Source: Hypericibacter sp963696655
GTDB taxonomy: Bacteria; Pseudomonadota; Alphaproteobacteria; Dongiales; Dongiaceae
Reading direction: 5' to 3'
Length of the DNA stretch: 17,161 nt
Assembly (NCBI GenBank): GCA_963696655.1
Contig: CAVOLB010000047.1
Span: 1 to 17,161 of the forward strand
The position numbers and the translations under genes are program-made. Of the stretch, positions 1-6,781 are shown one piece after another (position 1 is the first letter of the stretch; every line of letters starts with the position of its first letter). The notes below the pieces were generated by a model, which worked only from the letters and a program-made list of their open reading frames with translations, searched no databases and was not told the origin of the DNA.

Positions 1-1
1 C

Positions 2-310
2 GGCCGCATGACCCGCGCCGAGGCGGCCGCCCTGGTCGGTCTCGCCCCCCTCGACGACGACAGCGGCGAGCATACCGGCGAGCGACATATCGCCGGCGGC
101 AGAAAGCGGCTTCGACGCAGCGTCTACCAGGCCGCCTTCTCCGCTTCCCAGCGTTGGAATCCCATCCTCGTGGCCCTCTATAAGCGCCTCACCGCCGCAG
201 GCAAGCATCACAAAGTCGCCACCGTCGCCTGCGCCAGAAAGCTCGTCGAGATCGCCAATGCCATTCTCGCCAGAGCTACTCCATGGCGCGATAGCGAAGC
301 CACCCCTTGA
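2..310 (+). CDS. IS110-family transposase, C-terminal part (partial, runs off left edge)
   Basis: This open frame continues to the left edge, so only the last 103 residues are visible; the first ATG inside (8) need not be the start. The sequence resembles the C-terminal Tnp domain (Transposase_20) of IS110 transposases: ALVGLAPLDDDSGEHTGER, then a GGRKRLRR patch, then KVATVACARKLVEIANAIL near the end. In this family the Ser of the DSG motif is the catalytic serine of that domain, acting with an N-terminal RuvC-like DEDD domain that lies outside the window. The stop TGA is at 308-310. The gene could be intact upstream or a fragment; that cannot be told here. It lies just beyond the 3' end of the lipid A fatty-acid operon and points toward it. 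Confidence 0.85.
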   Translation, partial: GRMTRAEAAALVGLAPLDDDSGEHTGERHIAGGRKRLRRSVYQAAFSASQRWNPILVALYKRLTAAGKHHKVATVACARKLVEIANAILARATPWRDSEATP

Positions 311-327
311 ACTTCGGATCATGGTTG

Positions 328-385
328 CTCCCGCAAGGGGAGGGGGCGAGATGTTGCAGATTCCAGCCCCCTCCCCTTGCGGGAG
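328..385. repeat. 20-bp perfect inverted repeat, divergent member of the GC-rich palindrome family
   Basis: The arms at 328-347 and 366-385 are exact reverse complements over 20 bases with an 18-base spacer. The right arm runs on into a G-rich tail (GGGGGTAGGGGGAGG, 385-399) resembling the tails of the other repeats at 3958 and 9991. It lies between the transposase stop and the 3' end of the leftward oxidoreductase gene. It could terminate that operon through a very stable hairpin, but no T-run follows on the minus strand. It might instead belong to the insertion sequence end. I favour a REP-like extragenic palindrome because of its similarity to the other copies. Confidence 0.75.
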
Positions 386-429
386 GGGGTAGGGGGAGGA
401 GTGAGCCCAAGACCCGGTGCCGAAGCCTT

Positions 430-1455
430 TCACTCGATCCGCATCACGATCTTCCCGAACACGTCGCGGTTCTTGAGCCGCTCCACACCCTGCGCCATGT
501 CGGCGACACCGATCTCGCTGTCGATCACCGGGCGCAGGCCCGCAGCCATCTTGTCGAGGCCTTCGCGGACATTGCGGAAGCTGGCGCCGAAGGAGGCGAT
601 GATGCGCAGCTGCTGCTGGAACAGATGGGCGAGATTGGTCTCGGCCGTCATGCCGCTGGTCGAGCCGCAGGTCACGAGCCGGCCGCCCTTGGCCAGGGAG
701 AGCAGGCTGCCGGCCCAGGTGGCAGGGCCGACATGCTCGAACACCACATCGACGCCGCGCTTGCCGGTCAGGCGCCGCGCGATGCTCTCGAAGCGCTCGG
801 TGGAGTAGTTGATGACGTGATCGGCGCCCAGGCCCTTCATCTTCTCGAGCTTGGCGTCGCTGCCCGCCGTCGCGATCACCGTGGCGCCCGCCTGCTTCGC
901 CATCAGGATCGCGGTCGAGCCGACGCCCGAGCCGCCGGCATGGATCAGGATCCATTCGCCGCGTTCGAGCTTCGCATTGTCGAACAGCATATGCTGCACG
1001 GTCGCGAAGGTGAGCGGGGCGCAGGCGGCATCGCTCCAGCTCACGGCCGCCGGCAGCTTGAAGGCGTTCGTGCTCGCGATATTGAGCCGCTCGCGCGCCA
1101 TGCCGTCGACATGGAAGCCCATGATGCCGGCGACATTCTCGCAGAGATTCTCGCGCAAGGAGCGGCAGGCCTTGCAGTGCCCGCAGACCAGACCGGCATA
1201 GAGCGCCACGCGGTCTCCGTTCTGGAAGCCGATCACCCCGGGACCGCGCGCCACCACCTCGCCCACCCCCTCGACCCCGGCCACGATCGGGAGCGTGCGC
1301 TTGACGAAGGCCATGCCGCGCGCGCCCCAGAGATCGATATGGTTGAGCGCCACGCGGCGCATCGCGATCTGCAGCTCGCCCTTGCCCGGTGGCGGCGGCT
1401 CCGGCAGATCGACCGGCTCGAGCCGGCCCTCCTCGATCAGCGACAGCGCGCGCAT
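430..1455 (-). CDS. MDR-family zinc-type alcohol dehydrogenase/quinone oxidoreductase of the VLCFA lipid A cluster
   Basis: This 341-residue medium-chain dehydrogenase/reductase has the usual GroES-like N-terminal domain followed by a Rossmann fold. A structural-zinc loop is visible as Cys91, Cys94, Cys97 and Cys105. The nucleotide-binding motif is HAGGSGVGSTA (172-182), and residues 230-260 continue the cofactor domain. The catalytic zinc ligands of true alcohol dehydrogenases are not present: Asn38-x-x-Asp41 replaces the usual Cys, and Val61 the usual His, so a quinone-oxidoreductase-like or enoyl-reductase-like NADPH reaction is more likely than alcohol oxidation. Its ATG overlaps the stop of the upstream ketosynthase as TGATG, implying translational coupling. 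The equivalent gene in rhizobial acpXL clusters is annotated as an alcohol dehydrogenase and its exact step in 27-hydroxyoctacosanoate synthesis is not firmly established; an enoyl-reduction role is my inference. Confidence 0.88.
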   Translation of the reverse strand: MRALSLIEEGRLEPVDLPEPPPPGKGELQIAMRRVALNHIDLWGARGMAFVKRTLPIVAGVEGVGEVVARGPGVIGFQNGDRVALYAGLVCGHCKACRSLRENLCENVAGIMGFHVDGMARERLNIASTNAFKLPAAVSWSDAACAPLTFATVQHMLFDNAKLERGEWILIHAGGSGVGSTAILMAKQAGATVIATAGSDAKLEKMKGLGADHVINYSTERFESIARRLTGKRGVDVVFEHVGPATWAGSLLSLAKGGRLVTCGSTSGMTAETNLAHLFQQQLRIIASFGASFRNVREGLDKMAAGLRPVIDSEIGVADMAQGVERLKNRDVFGKIVMRIE

Positions 1456-2711
1456 CAGGCCGCGTCGAGGCCGAGCACGAGGCTCGTATTCTGGCCGCCG
1501 AAGCCGAAGGAGTTGGAGAGGATGCGCCCGACCCTGGCGTCGCGGGCCTGGTTGGGCACGACGTCGAGCGGAATCGCGGGATCGGGTTCGCGGTAATTGA
1601 TGGTCGGCGGCAGGCGCTGATCGCGCATCGTCATCATCGAGAAGGCGGCCTCGATCAGACCTGCCGCCGTCAGGGTATGGCCGATCATCGATTTGTTGGA
1701 GCTGACCGGGACCCCGGCCATGCGGTCGCCGAAGACGGCCTGCATCCCCAGGGTCTCCATCTTGTCGTTCTCGGGCGTGCCCGTGCCGTGGGCGTTGACA
1801 TAGTCGATCGCCTCGGGCCCGAGCCCGGCATCGGCCAGCGCGTTCCTCATGCAGCGGATGATCGGAGCGCCATCGGGGCTCGAGCGGGTGCGATGGAAAT
1901 TGTCGGCGGCCTCGCCGCAGCCCAGCACATAACCGAGGATCCTGGCGCCGCGGGCCCGCGCGGCGTCCGCGTCCTCGAGCACGAAGGCGGCGGCCCCTTC
2001 GGCCATGACGAAGCCGTCGCGATTCTTCGAGAAGGGCTTCGCGGCCTTCGCCGGGTCCTCGCCCGCGGTCGAGAGCGCGGAGAGCAGGGAGAAGCGGATG
2101 ATGGCCTCGGGCTGAACCGAGGCGTCGGCGCCGAGCGCCAGGGCCGCGGTCGCCTCGCCGCGCCGGATCGCCTCGACGCCGAGCTGGATGACGGTGGCGC
2201 CCGACGCGCAGGCGGTCGAGATCGTGGCGGGCGCGCCGCGCGTGCCGAACTCCTGGGCGATATGGTCGGCGATGAAGCCGTTGAGGAAGTGCTCATGCGC
2301 CTCGTTGCCGAGCAGGGTCGCGGCCGTCATCGCCGCGTAGCGGACCGAATGCGCGCGGGCGGCGAAGCTGCGGCGCTGCGGCCATTCATGCTCGATCGGC
2401 GGACCGGCGAGGAACAGCGGCCCGGGAAAATCGCCGGGCCGGCCGAGACCGCTCTGCGCCAGGGCCTCGCCTGCCACCCGGCGCGCCGCCTCCAGCGTGA
2501 TGCCGGGCGTATCCTGGGATTCCGTCGTTACGAAATCGATGGTGCCGGCGAAGTCGGTGCGCAGATTGTCGATCGGAAAGCGCCGGATGCGCTTGATCCC
2601 GGACTCGCCGGCACTCAGGCGCCGCCAGTTCTCCTCGCGGCCCTCGCCGAGCGAGGTCAGGATGCCGATGCCCGTGATCGCCACCGGCCGGGAGAATTCG
2701 CGTCGCGTCAT
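1455..2711 (-). CDS. fabF1XL: Beta-ketoacyl-ACP synthase, catalytically intact FabF1XL-type
   Basis: This 418-residue thiolase-fold condensing enzyme elongates acyl chains on ACP. The full Cys-His-His triad is visible: Cys168 in STACASG, His308 in NAHGTGTP and His345 in KSMIGHT. The glycine-rich C-terminal SFGFGGQN is at 401-408. Length matches the FabF family. It has a strong ribosome binding site (GGGAGGAGG, about 8 bases before the ATG). It starts 20 bases after the stop of the degenerate ketosynthase and overlaps the downstream oxidoreductase by one base, so the three form a tight co-transcribed block. By analogy with the acpXL clusters of rhizobia, it is the condensing partner that builds the very long hydroxy fatty acid for lipid A. 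A housekeeping FabF is less likely, because the surrounding genes match the acpXL cluster in content and order. Confidence 0.92.
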   Translation of the reverse strand: MTRREFSRPVAITGIGILTSLGEGREENWRRLSAGESGIKRIRRFPIDNLRTDFAGTIDFVTTESQDTPGITLEAARRVAGEALAQSGLGRPGDFPGPLFLAGPPIEHEWPQRRSFAARAHSVRYAAMTAATLLGNEAHEHFLNGFIADHIAQEFGTRGAPATISTACASGATVIQLGVEAIRRGEATAALALGADASVQPEAIIRFSLLSALSTAGEDPAKAAKPFSKNRDGFVMAEGAAAFVLEDADAARARGARILGYVLGCGEAADNFHRTRSSPDGAPIIRCMRNALADAGLGPEAIDYVNAHGTGTPENDKMETLGMQAVFGDRMAGVPVSSNKSMIGHTLTAAGLIEAAFSMMTMRDQRLPPTINYREPDPAIPLDVVPNQARDARVGRILSNSFGFGGQNTSLVLGLDAA

Positions 2712-2731
2712 GACCAGCCTCCTCCCGTCAT

Positions 2732-3937
2732 TCAGGGCGCTTCCAGCAGCGCCAGGCCTTCGCCCCGGTGATGCCCCCAGCCCGTGACGAGCATCTGGGT
2801 CAATCCCTGCTGCGGCCCCGGAGCCTCGATCGGCTCATCCGGATCGAGGGCCGTGAACAGGCGGCCCTGTTCCAGACAGGTGATAGCAAGGGCCAGATTG
2901 CCGAGGAAAGAGGCTTCCATCGCATGGCCCCAGGCGCCCGCCGTGCCGCGCACCGCCAGTCCGCCCAAGGCGTGGCTCCAGCGCTGCAGCAGGTCGCGCT
3001 CCTCGCCGACGATCGGGCCGGAGCCGCAGGCGCCGGACAGCAGGCCCGCCCGGCCGCGGGCGAGCCGCGGCTCTACCGCCGTCCATTGCCGCCCGGCGGC
3101 AGCGGCGGCGGCACCCGGCGCGCGGCCGCTGCGATCGGCCATCACGGCGCTCAACCGCGCCAAGGGAGCGCGCCCGCGCGCTGTGGCATGCTCGGGCGAT
3201 TCCAGGACCAGCGCGGCGCCGAGGCTGCCGAGCGCGATGCCGGCGCGGGGCCGGTGCCATAAGGGCTGCCAGGGCCGATCGAGCAGCAGCCCGGCGGGGC
3301 GATAAAGCAGCATCATGTCCCAGCGGCTGGCATTGAAGGCGCCGCTCACCAGCGCCACCTCGCTCTGGCCCGAGCGGATGCGCGCGAAGCCGTCGCGCAC
3401 CGCATCGATTCCCGCGAGCTCTTCGCCCATGAAGGTCCGGCTCGAGCCGGTGACGCCATGGACGATCGAGATATTGCCGGCGATCAGGTTCGGCAATTGC
3501 GCCAGGAACAAGGTCGGGCGCAGATCGTTGAGCAGCCGCTCGTTGAGGAAGGCACCTTGGTTCTGTGCCTGCTCGATGCCGGCAAGGATCAGCTCGTCGA
3601 CTGCGAGGTCGCGTTCGCCGCCGGGGCCGGCCACGACAAGATCGGTTTTGGCCAGCAGGGCCGCGTCGCCCGCAAGCCCCGCTTCCTGCAGGGCGAGGCC
3701 AGAGGCGGCGACGGCATAATGCATCAGCGGCCCCATGGCGCGCTGATCACCCTTCTTCGGAATGAAGCGATCGAGATCGAGCGCGCGGATCGGATGGATC
3801 GGGAACGGCGCGAAGCTGGTCTCGTCGATCGCGGCGCGCCAGCGCGCGGCCTCGCCCAGCGCCGCCCGATGCGCCTCGCCGCCCTCGCCCAGCGCCGAGA
3901 TCAAGCCCCGGCCGGTGATCCAGACGTCACGGTTCAT
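2732..3937 (-). CDS. fabF2XL: Degenerate beta-ketoacyl-ACP synthase, FabF2XL-type (chain-length-factor-like)
   Basis: The protein is a 401-residue ketosynthase-fold relative lacking most of the catalytic triad. Around residues 163-176 it reads TGSSRTFMGEELAG where an active enzyme has TACASG; ungapped alignment to the neighbouring FabF1 puts Glu173 at the nucleophile. The first catalytic His is replaced (SGACGSGP, 301-308), while a Gly-His at 337-338 survives. The GSSRTFMGEE stretch resembles rhizobial FabF2XL as I remember it. Such a pair of active and inactive ketosynthases recalls KS/chain-length-factor dimers, so this may set chain length for the C26-C28 product (inference). I start at the ATG at 3937 because MNRDVWITGRG aligns with ketosynthase N-termini. 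The frame stays open to 4048, but through repeat sequence. ATG 3955 is an alternative with a purine-rich upstream stretch. Confidence 0.88.
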   Translation of the reverse strand: MNRDVWITGRGLISALGEGGEAHRAALGEAARWRAAIDETSFAPFPIHPIRALDLDRFIPKKGDQRAMGPLMHYAVAASGLALQEAGLAGDAALLAKTDLVVAGPGGERDLAVDELILAGIEQAQNQGAFLNERLLNDLRPTLFLAQLPNLIAGNISIVHGVTGSSRTFMGEELAGIDAVRDGFARIRSGQSEVALVSGAFNASRWDMMLLYRPAGLLLDRPWQPLWHRPRAGIALGSLGAALVLESPEHATARGRAPLARLSAVMADRSGRAPGAAAAAAGRQWTAVEPRLARGRAGLLSGACGSGPIVGEERDLLQRWSHALGGLAVRGTAGAWGHAMEASFLGNLALAITCLEQGRLFTALDPDEPIEAPGPQQGLTQMLVTGWGHHRGEGLALLEAP

Positions 3938-3957
3938 AGACACCAATCCCGACATTG

Positions 3958-4000
3958 ATCCCCTCCCCCTTGATGGGGGAGGGCTAGGGAGGGGGTGGGG
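3958..4000 (+). repeat. GC-rich palindromic repeat, copy 1, plus orientation
   Basis: The unit begins ATCCCCTCCCCCTTGATGGG and has a 9-bp perfect stem, CCCTCCCCC with GGGGGAGGG, around a TTGAT loop. It continues into a G-tract tail ending about 4000. The G-rich part (3975-4000) holds five runs of three or more G separated by one to three bases, which fits a G-quadruplex pattern. It is almost identical to the copy at 9991-10031 (differences near the GGGCTAGGG/GGGTAAGGG junction). It lies upstream of the degenerate ketosynthase gene, between it and the dehydratase gene, and forms an inverted pair with the copy at 4023-4060. Confidence 0.9.
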
Positions 4001-4022
4001 CAACGACCGAGACCTACGATCA

Positions 4023-4060
4023 CCCCCCCACCCTTCCCTCCCCCACAAGGGGGAGGGGAT
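4023..4060 (-). repeat. GC-rich palindromic repeat, copy 2, minus orientation
   Basis: Read on the minus strand this begins ATCCCCTCCCCCTTGTGGGG and matches copy 1 nearly throughout, with a TTGTG loop in place of TTGAT and a small difference in the tail. The two copies face each other across a 22-base spacer (4001-4022). A transcript crossing both could fold either into two small hairpins or into one hairpin with an arm of nearly 40 bases. It ends 10 bases from the stop of the dehydratase gene (4071), inside the leftward operon. Confidence 0.9.
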
Positions 4061-4070
4061 GAGTCCTTTA

Positions 4071-4523
4071 TCACGGCATCCCGATCCGGTCGGCGAAGGC
4101 GCGCAGGTTGCGGCGCATGGTTTCGCTCGGATAGGGCAGACTGCGCAGCATGATCTGGGCGTCGGCCACGGGCTTGCCGCCGGCCTCGCAGCGCGCCTGC
4201 GTCACCCAGAAGCCCGATCCCTCATGCTCGACCTTGGCGATCACGGTCAGGACCGTCGCCGGCCGGACGAAGGTGCGCAGCTTGGCTTCCTTGATGCCCG
4301 CGAGGAAGGGCATGCGCTCATAGGCCGAAAGCGCAAGCAGGAGATAGCCCGAGGTCTGCGCCATGGCCTCGACCAGCAGCACGCCCGGCACGATCGGATG
4401 GCCGGGAAAATGACCTTCGAACACCGTCGAGTGTTCCGGCACCTCGGCGCGGCAGCGGATCTCGCGCCCCTCGAGATCGAGGCTCTCGAGGCGGTCCACC
4501 ATCTGGAAGTAATCGAATTGCAT
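4071..4523 (-). CDS. fabZXL: 3-hydroxyacyl-ACP dehydratase, FabZXL-type
   Basis: This 150-residue hot-dog-fold dehydratase removes water from 3-hydroxyacyl-ACP in fatty acid elongation. The FabZ active-site helix region is clear: FEGHFPGHPIVPG (35-47) with catalytic His38, and Glu52 in VEAMAQ. Length is normal for FabZ. The N-terminus (MQFDYFQMVDRLESLDL) resembles that of rhizobial FabZXL proteins more than housekeeping FabZ, which usually begins with an I-xx-LLPHRYPFL-type motif; that distinction is from memory. The gene begins 40 bases after the acpXL stop and shows only a weak ribosome binding site. Two inverted palindromic repeats separate it from the next gene, so expression may differ across that junction. 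Confidence 0.9.
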   Translation of the reverse strand: MQFDYFQMVDRLESLDLEGREIRCRAEVPEHSTVFEGHFPGHPIVPGVLLVEAMAQTSGYLLLALSAYERMPFLAGIKEAKLRTFVRPATVLTVIAKVEHEGSGFWVTQARCEAGGKPVADAQIMLRSLPYPSETMRRNLRAFADRIGMP

Positions 4524-4563
4524 GGAGCGCTCGCCTGCGGGGGATCGATGGCCGCGAACGCGA

Positions 4564-4845
4564 TCAGGCGGCCTTGGCCGCGACCAGCTCGTCGATCCGC
4601 AGGCAGAGATTCTTCAGGACGAAGTAATCGTCGATCTTGGACTTGCCCTCGTTGATCTCCTGCATCCAGCGCTCGACCGGCATCTTGATGCCGAAGCGCT
4701 TGTCGATGGCAAAGGTGACATCGAGAAAATCCAGGCTGTCGATGCCGAGATCGTCGATGGTGTGCGACTCGGGCGTGATCTTCCCGCGGTCGATGCTGCA
4801 GACCTCGTTGATGATGTCGGCGACGGAATCGAAGGTCTGGCTCAT
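4564..4845 (-). CDS. acpXL: Acyl carrier protein AcpXL, for very-long-chain fatty acid of lipid A
   Basis: This 93-residue acidic carrier protein closely resembles rhizobial AcpXL, which carries the 27-hydroxyoctacosanoyl chain before its transfer to lipid A. The 4'-phosphopantetheine attachment site is Ser37 in DDLGIDSLDFLD (31-42). Other shared stretches are ITPESHTIDD (23-32), EINEGK and YFVLKNLC toward the C-terminus, and the AAKAA end; ordinary AcpP is shorter (about 78 residues) and lacks this tail. It is the first gene of the leftward operon, so its promoter should lie in the 4846-5134 interval shared with the divergent isomerase gene. No strong Shine-Dalgarno sequence is visible upstream of the ATG. 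Confidence 0.95.
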   Translation of the reverse strand: MSQTFDSVADIINEVCSIDRGKITPESHTIDDLGIDSLDFLDVTFAIDKRFGIKMPVERWMQEINEGKSKIDDYFVLKNLCLRIDELVAAKAA

Positions 4846-5134
4846 GCGGGCGCGCGCAGCTCAAATGTCCGTGAAATCTGGAATGTCGTGGCAATCTAGG
4901 CAGTTCGGCGGGCCGGCGCAACATCGGGCCGTGCCCTGAAATTTCCACGGTTTCCGCGGGAATCCGCAGCGGAATCGACAGGTCCATGCGAACGTTCCCG
5001 ATTGCAAGGGGGCTGGCGCGGCGCGGGCTCCGTTCCCTACTCTCTGGGAGCGCCCGCCTCCCGTTCACCCCGCCGGCGCGACGCAGGCCGGGTTCTCGGG
5101 ATCGGCCGATTTCATCGTCCAGCAGGAGTCACGG
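4846..5134. promoter_or_regulatory. Divergent intergenic region between acpXL and pgi
   Basis: These 289 bases must hold the promoters of the leftward acpXL operon and the rightward isomerase gene. The part nearest acpXL (about 4860-4910) is less GC-rich than its surroundings, as expected for a promoter. I could not assign -35/-10 boxes with confidence. An imperfect dyad TTCCGC...GCGGAA occurs around 4950-4975 and could be an operator or chance. The isomerase ribosome binding site AGGAG is at 5124-5128. Confidence 0.45.
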
Positions 5135-6721
5135 ATGGCGCCTTCTCCCCTATCGCCCGCCTGGCAAGCCTTGCAGACCCACGTCAAGACACTGACCCGG
5201 ATCCGTCTGACGGACCTGTTCGAGCAGGACGGCTCGCGCGCCGAACGCTTCGCGCTGGAGCAGGACGACCTGTTTCTCGATTTCTCCAAGAACCGCATCA
5301 CCAACAAGACCCTCGATCTCCTGAAGGCGTTGGCCGAGGAGGCGCAGTTGGCGCGCTGGAAGGAACGGCTCTTCGCCGGCGAGCCGGTGAACGGCAGCGA
5401 AGGACGCGCGGCCTTCCATATGGCGCTGCGGGCCGACCCGGCGCAGCCGATGCGGATCGGCGACAGGGACGTGATGCCGGAGGTCGCGGGCGAGCTCGCG
5501 CGCATGGAGGAATTCAGCGAGGCCCTGCGCAACGGGCGCTGGACCGGCTTCGACGGGCGGCCGATCACCGATCTGGTCTCGATCGGCATCGGCGGTTCCT
5601 ATCTCGGACCGGCGCTGGCGGTCGAGGCGCTGGCCGGTCCCAAGCCCACGGGCCCGCGGGTCCATTTCCTGGCCAACCCCGATGGCGGCGCGCTGGCTCG
5701 CCTGCTCGAGGGGCTCGAGCCGGCGACGACGCTCTTCCTGGTCGTCTCCAAGAGCTTCTCGACCGCCGAGACCCGGCTCAATGCCGAGGCGGCGCGCGAA
5801 TGGTTCCTGGCGCGCGGTGGCAAGCGCGAGGATCTGCCGAAACATTTCCGCGCGGTCTCGACCAACCGGTCCGCGATCGCCGAGTTCGGCCTCGATCCCG
5901 ACGCGGCCTTCGCCATGTGGGACTGGGTCGGCGGCCGCTACTCGCTCTGGTCGGCGGTCGGCCTGCCGATCGCGGTCGCCCACGGCTTCCCGGTGTTCCG
6001 CGAGCTCCTCGCCGGCGCCCGTGCCATGGACCTGCATTTCCGCAGCGCGCCCGTCGAGCGCAACATGCCGACGCTGCTGGCGCTCCTCAGCCTCTGGTAT
6101 GGCGGCTGCCTGGGGACGGAGACCCATGCCATCGTCGCCTATGACAGCGCGCTGGCGCTGCTGCCTGGCTATCTGCAGCAGCTGGTCATGGAGAGCAACG
6201 GCAAGGGCGTCACCCGCGAGGGCAAGCCGGTGCTCCTGCCGACCGCCCCTGTGGTCTGGGGCGGTGTCGGCACCGAGGTGCAGCATGCCTTCCTCCAGGC
6301 CTTCCATCAGGGCCCGCGCCTTCTGCCGGTCGATCTCATCGGCGTGGCCGAGGACCGCCATGGCAGGCCCGCCCAGCATGAGATGCTGCTTTCGAACCTG
6401 ATCGGCCAGGCCGAGGCCCTGATGAGCGGGAGCCCGCAGCCCGATCCGCAGCGGGCCAGCCCCGGCAACCGGCCCAGCAACGTCATCATGATGCGCCGCC
6501 TCGATGCGCGCGCGCTGGGTCAGCTCCTGGCGCTCTACGAGCACAAGACCTTCGTCGAAGGCGTCGTCTGGAACATCAACAGCTTCGATCAATGGGGCGT
6601 CGAGCTCGGCAAGAAACTCGCCAGCCGCATCGAAACGGAGTTGCGCTACGCCGATGCGCTGGATCACCATGACGCGTCGACAGCGGCGCTGATACGGCGG
6701 GTGCGGAACGGCCGGGGGTGA
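5135..6721 (+). CDS. pgi: Glucose-6-phosphate isomerase
   Basis: The 528-residue protein interconverts glucose 6-phosphate and fructose 6-phosphate in the cytosol; E. coli Pgi has 549. Both family signatures are visible: DWVGGRYSLWSAVGL (263-277) and WNINSFDQWGVELGKK (479-494). The N-terminal SIS phosphosugar site is SIGIGGSYLGPAL (149-161). The expected catalytic residues are Glu352 in VMESNGKG, His384 in EVQHAF and a Lys at 493/494. The ATG at 5135 has AGGAG seven bases upstream. The gene stands alone, divergent from acpXL and convergent with uppP. It may feed the Entner-Doudoroff/pentose pathways or gluconeogenic supply of sugar phosphates for envelope polysaccharides, as usual in alphaproteobacteria; the window does not decide this. 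Confidence 0.97.
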   Translation: MAPSPLSPAWQALQTHVKTLTRIRLTDLFEQDGSRAERFALEQDDLFLDFSKNRITNKTLDLLKALAEEAQLARWKERLFAGEPVNGSEGRAAFHMALRADPAQPMRIGDRDVMPEVAGELARMEEFSEALRNGRWTGFDGRPITDLVSIGIGGSYLGPALAVEALAGPKPTGPRVHFLANPDGGALARLLEGLEPATTLFLVVSKSFSTAETRLNAEAAREWFLARGGKREDLPKHFRAVSTNRSAIAEFGLDPDAAFAMWDWVGGRYSLWSAVGLPIAVAHGFPVFRELLAGARAMDLHFRSAPVERNMPTLLALLSLWYGGCLGTETHAIVAYDSALALLPGYLQQLVMESNGKGVTREGKPVLLPTAPVVWGGVGTEVQHAFLQAFHQGPRLLPVDLIGVAEDRHGRPAQHEMLLSNLIGQAEALMSGSPQPDPQRASPGNRPSNVIMMRRLDARALGQLLALYEHKTFVEGVVWNINSFDQWGVELGKKLASRIETELRYADALDHHDASTAALIRRVRNGRG

Positions 6722-6738
6722 GCGCGATTTCTCCCGTC

Positions 6739-6761
6739 TCCTTCCGCTTCGCGAGGAAGGA
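6739..6761. terminator. Possible bidirectional terminator hairpin between pgi and uppP
   Basis: TCCTTCC (6739-6745) and GGAAGGA (6755-6761) form a perfect 7-bp stem with a 9-base loop in the 60-base gap between two convergent genes. No clear T-run follows on either strand, so it is only a candidate. Confidence 0.35.
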
Positions 6762-6781
6762 TGGAGGAAGAGGCTGGCCCG

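Noticed and set aside
307..1596. Long rightward open frame of 429 codons
   Set aside because: It lies antisense to the oxidoreductase gene, has His/Arg/Ala-rich low-complexity composition and begins in repeat sequence. Typical mirror frame in GC-rich DNA.
1389..2771. Rightward open frame of 460 codons opposite the intact ketosynthase
   Set aside because: No recognisable motif; the leftward frame has a complete Cys-His-His ketosynthase and a good ribosome binding site.
3938..4048. N-terminal extension of the FabF2-type frame to 4048
   Set aside because: These codons translate the palindromic repeats into a Pro/Arg/Gly-rich sequence and precede the conserved ketosynthase N-terminus.
3958..4060. 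CRISPR-like repeat-spacer structure
   Set aside because: Only two copies here, in inverted orientation and self-complementary, with no further regular spacing and no cas genes.
5150..6670. Leftward open frame of 506 codons opposite pgi
   Set aside because: Pgi has both family signatures on the plus strand; this frame is its GC-rich shadow.
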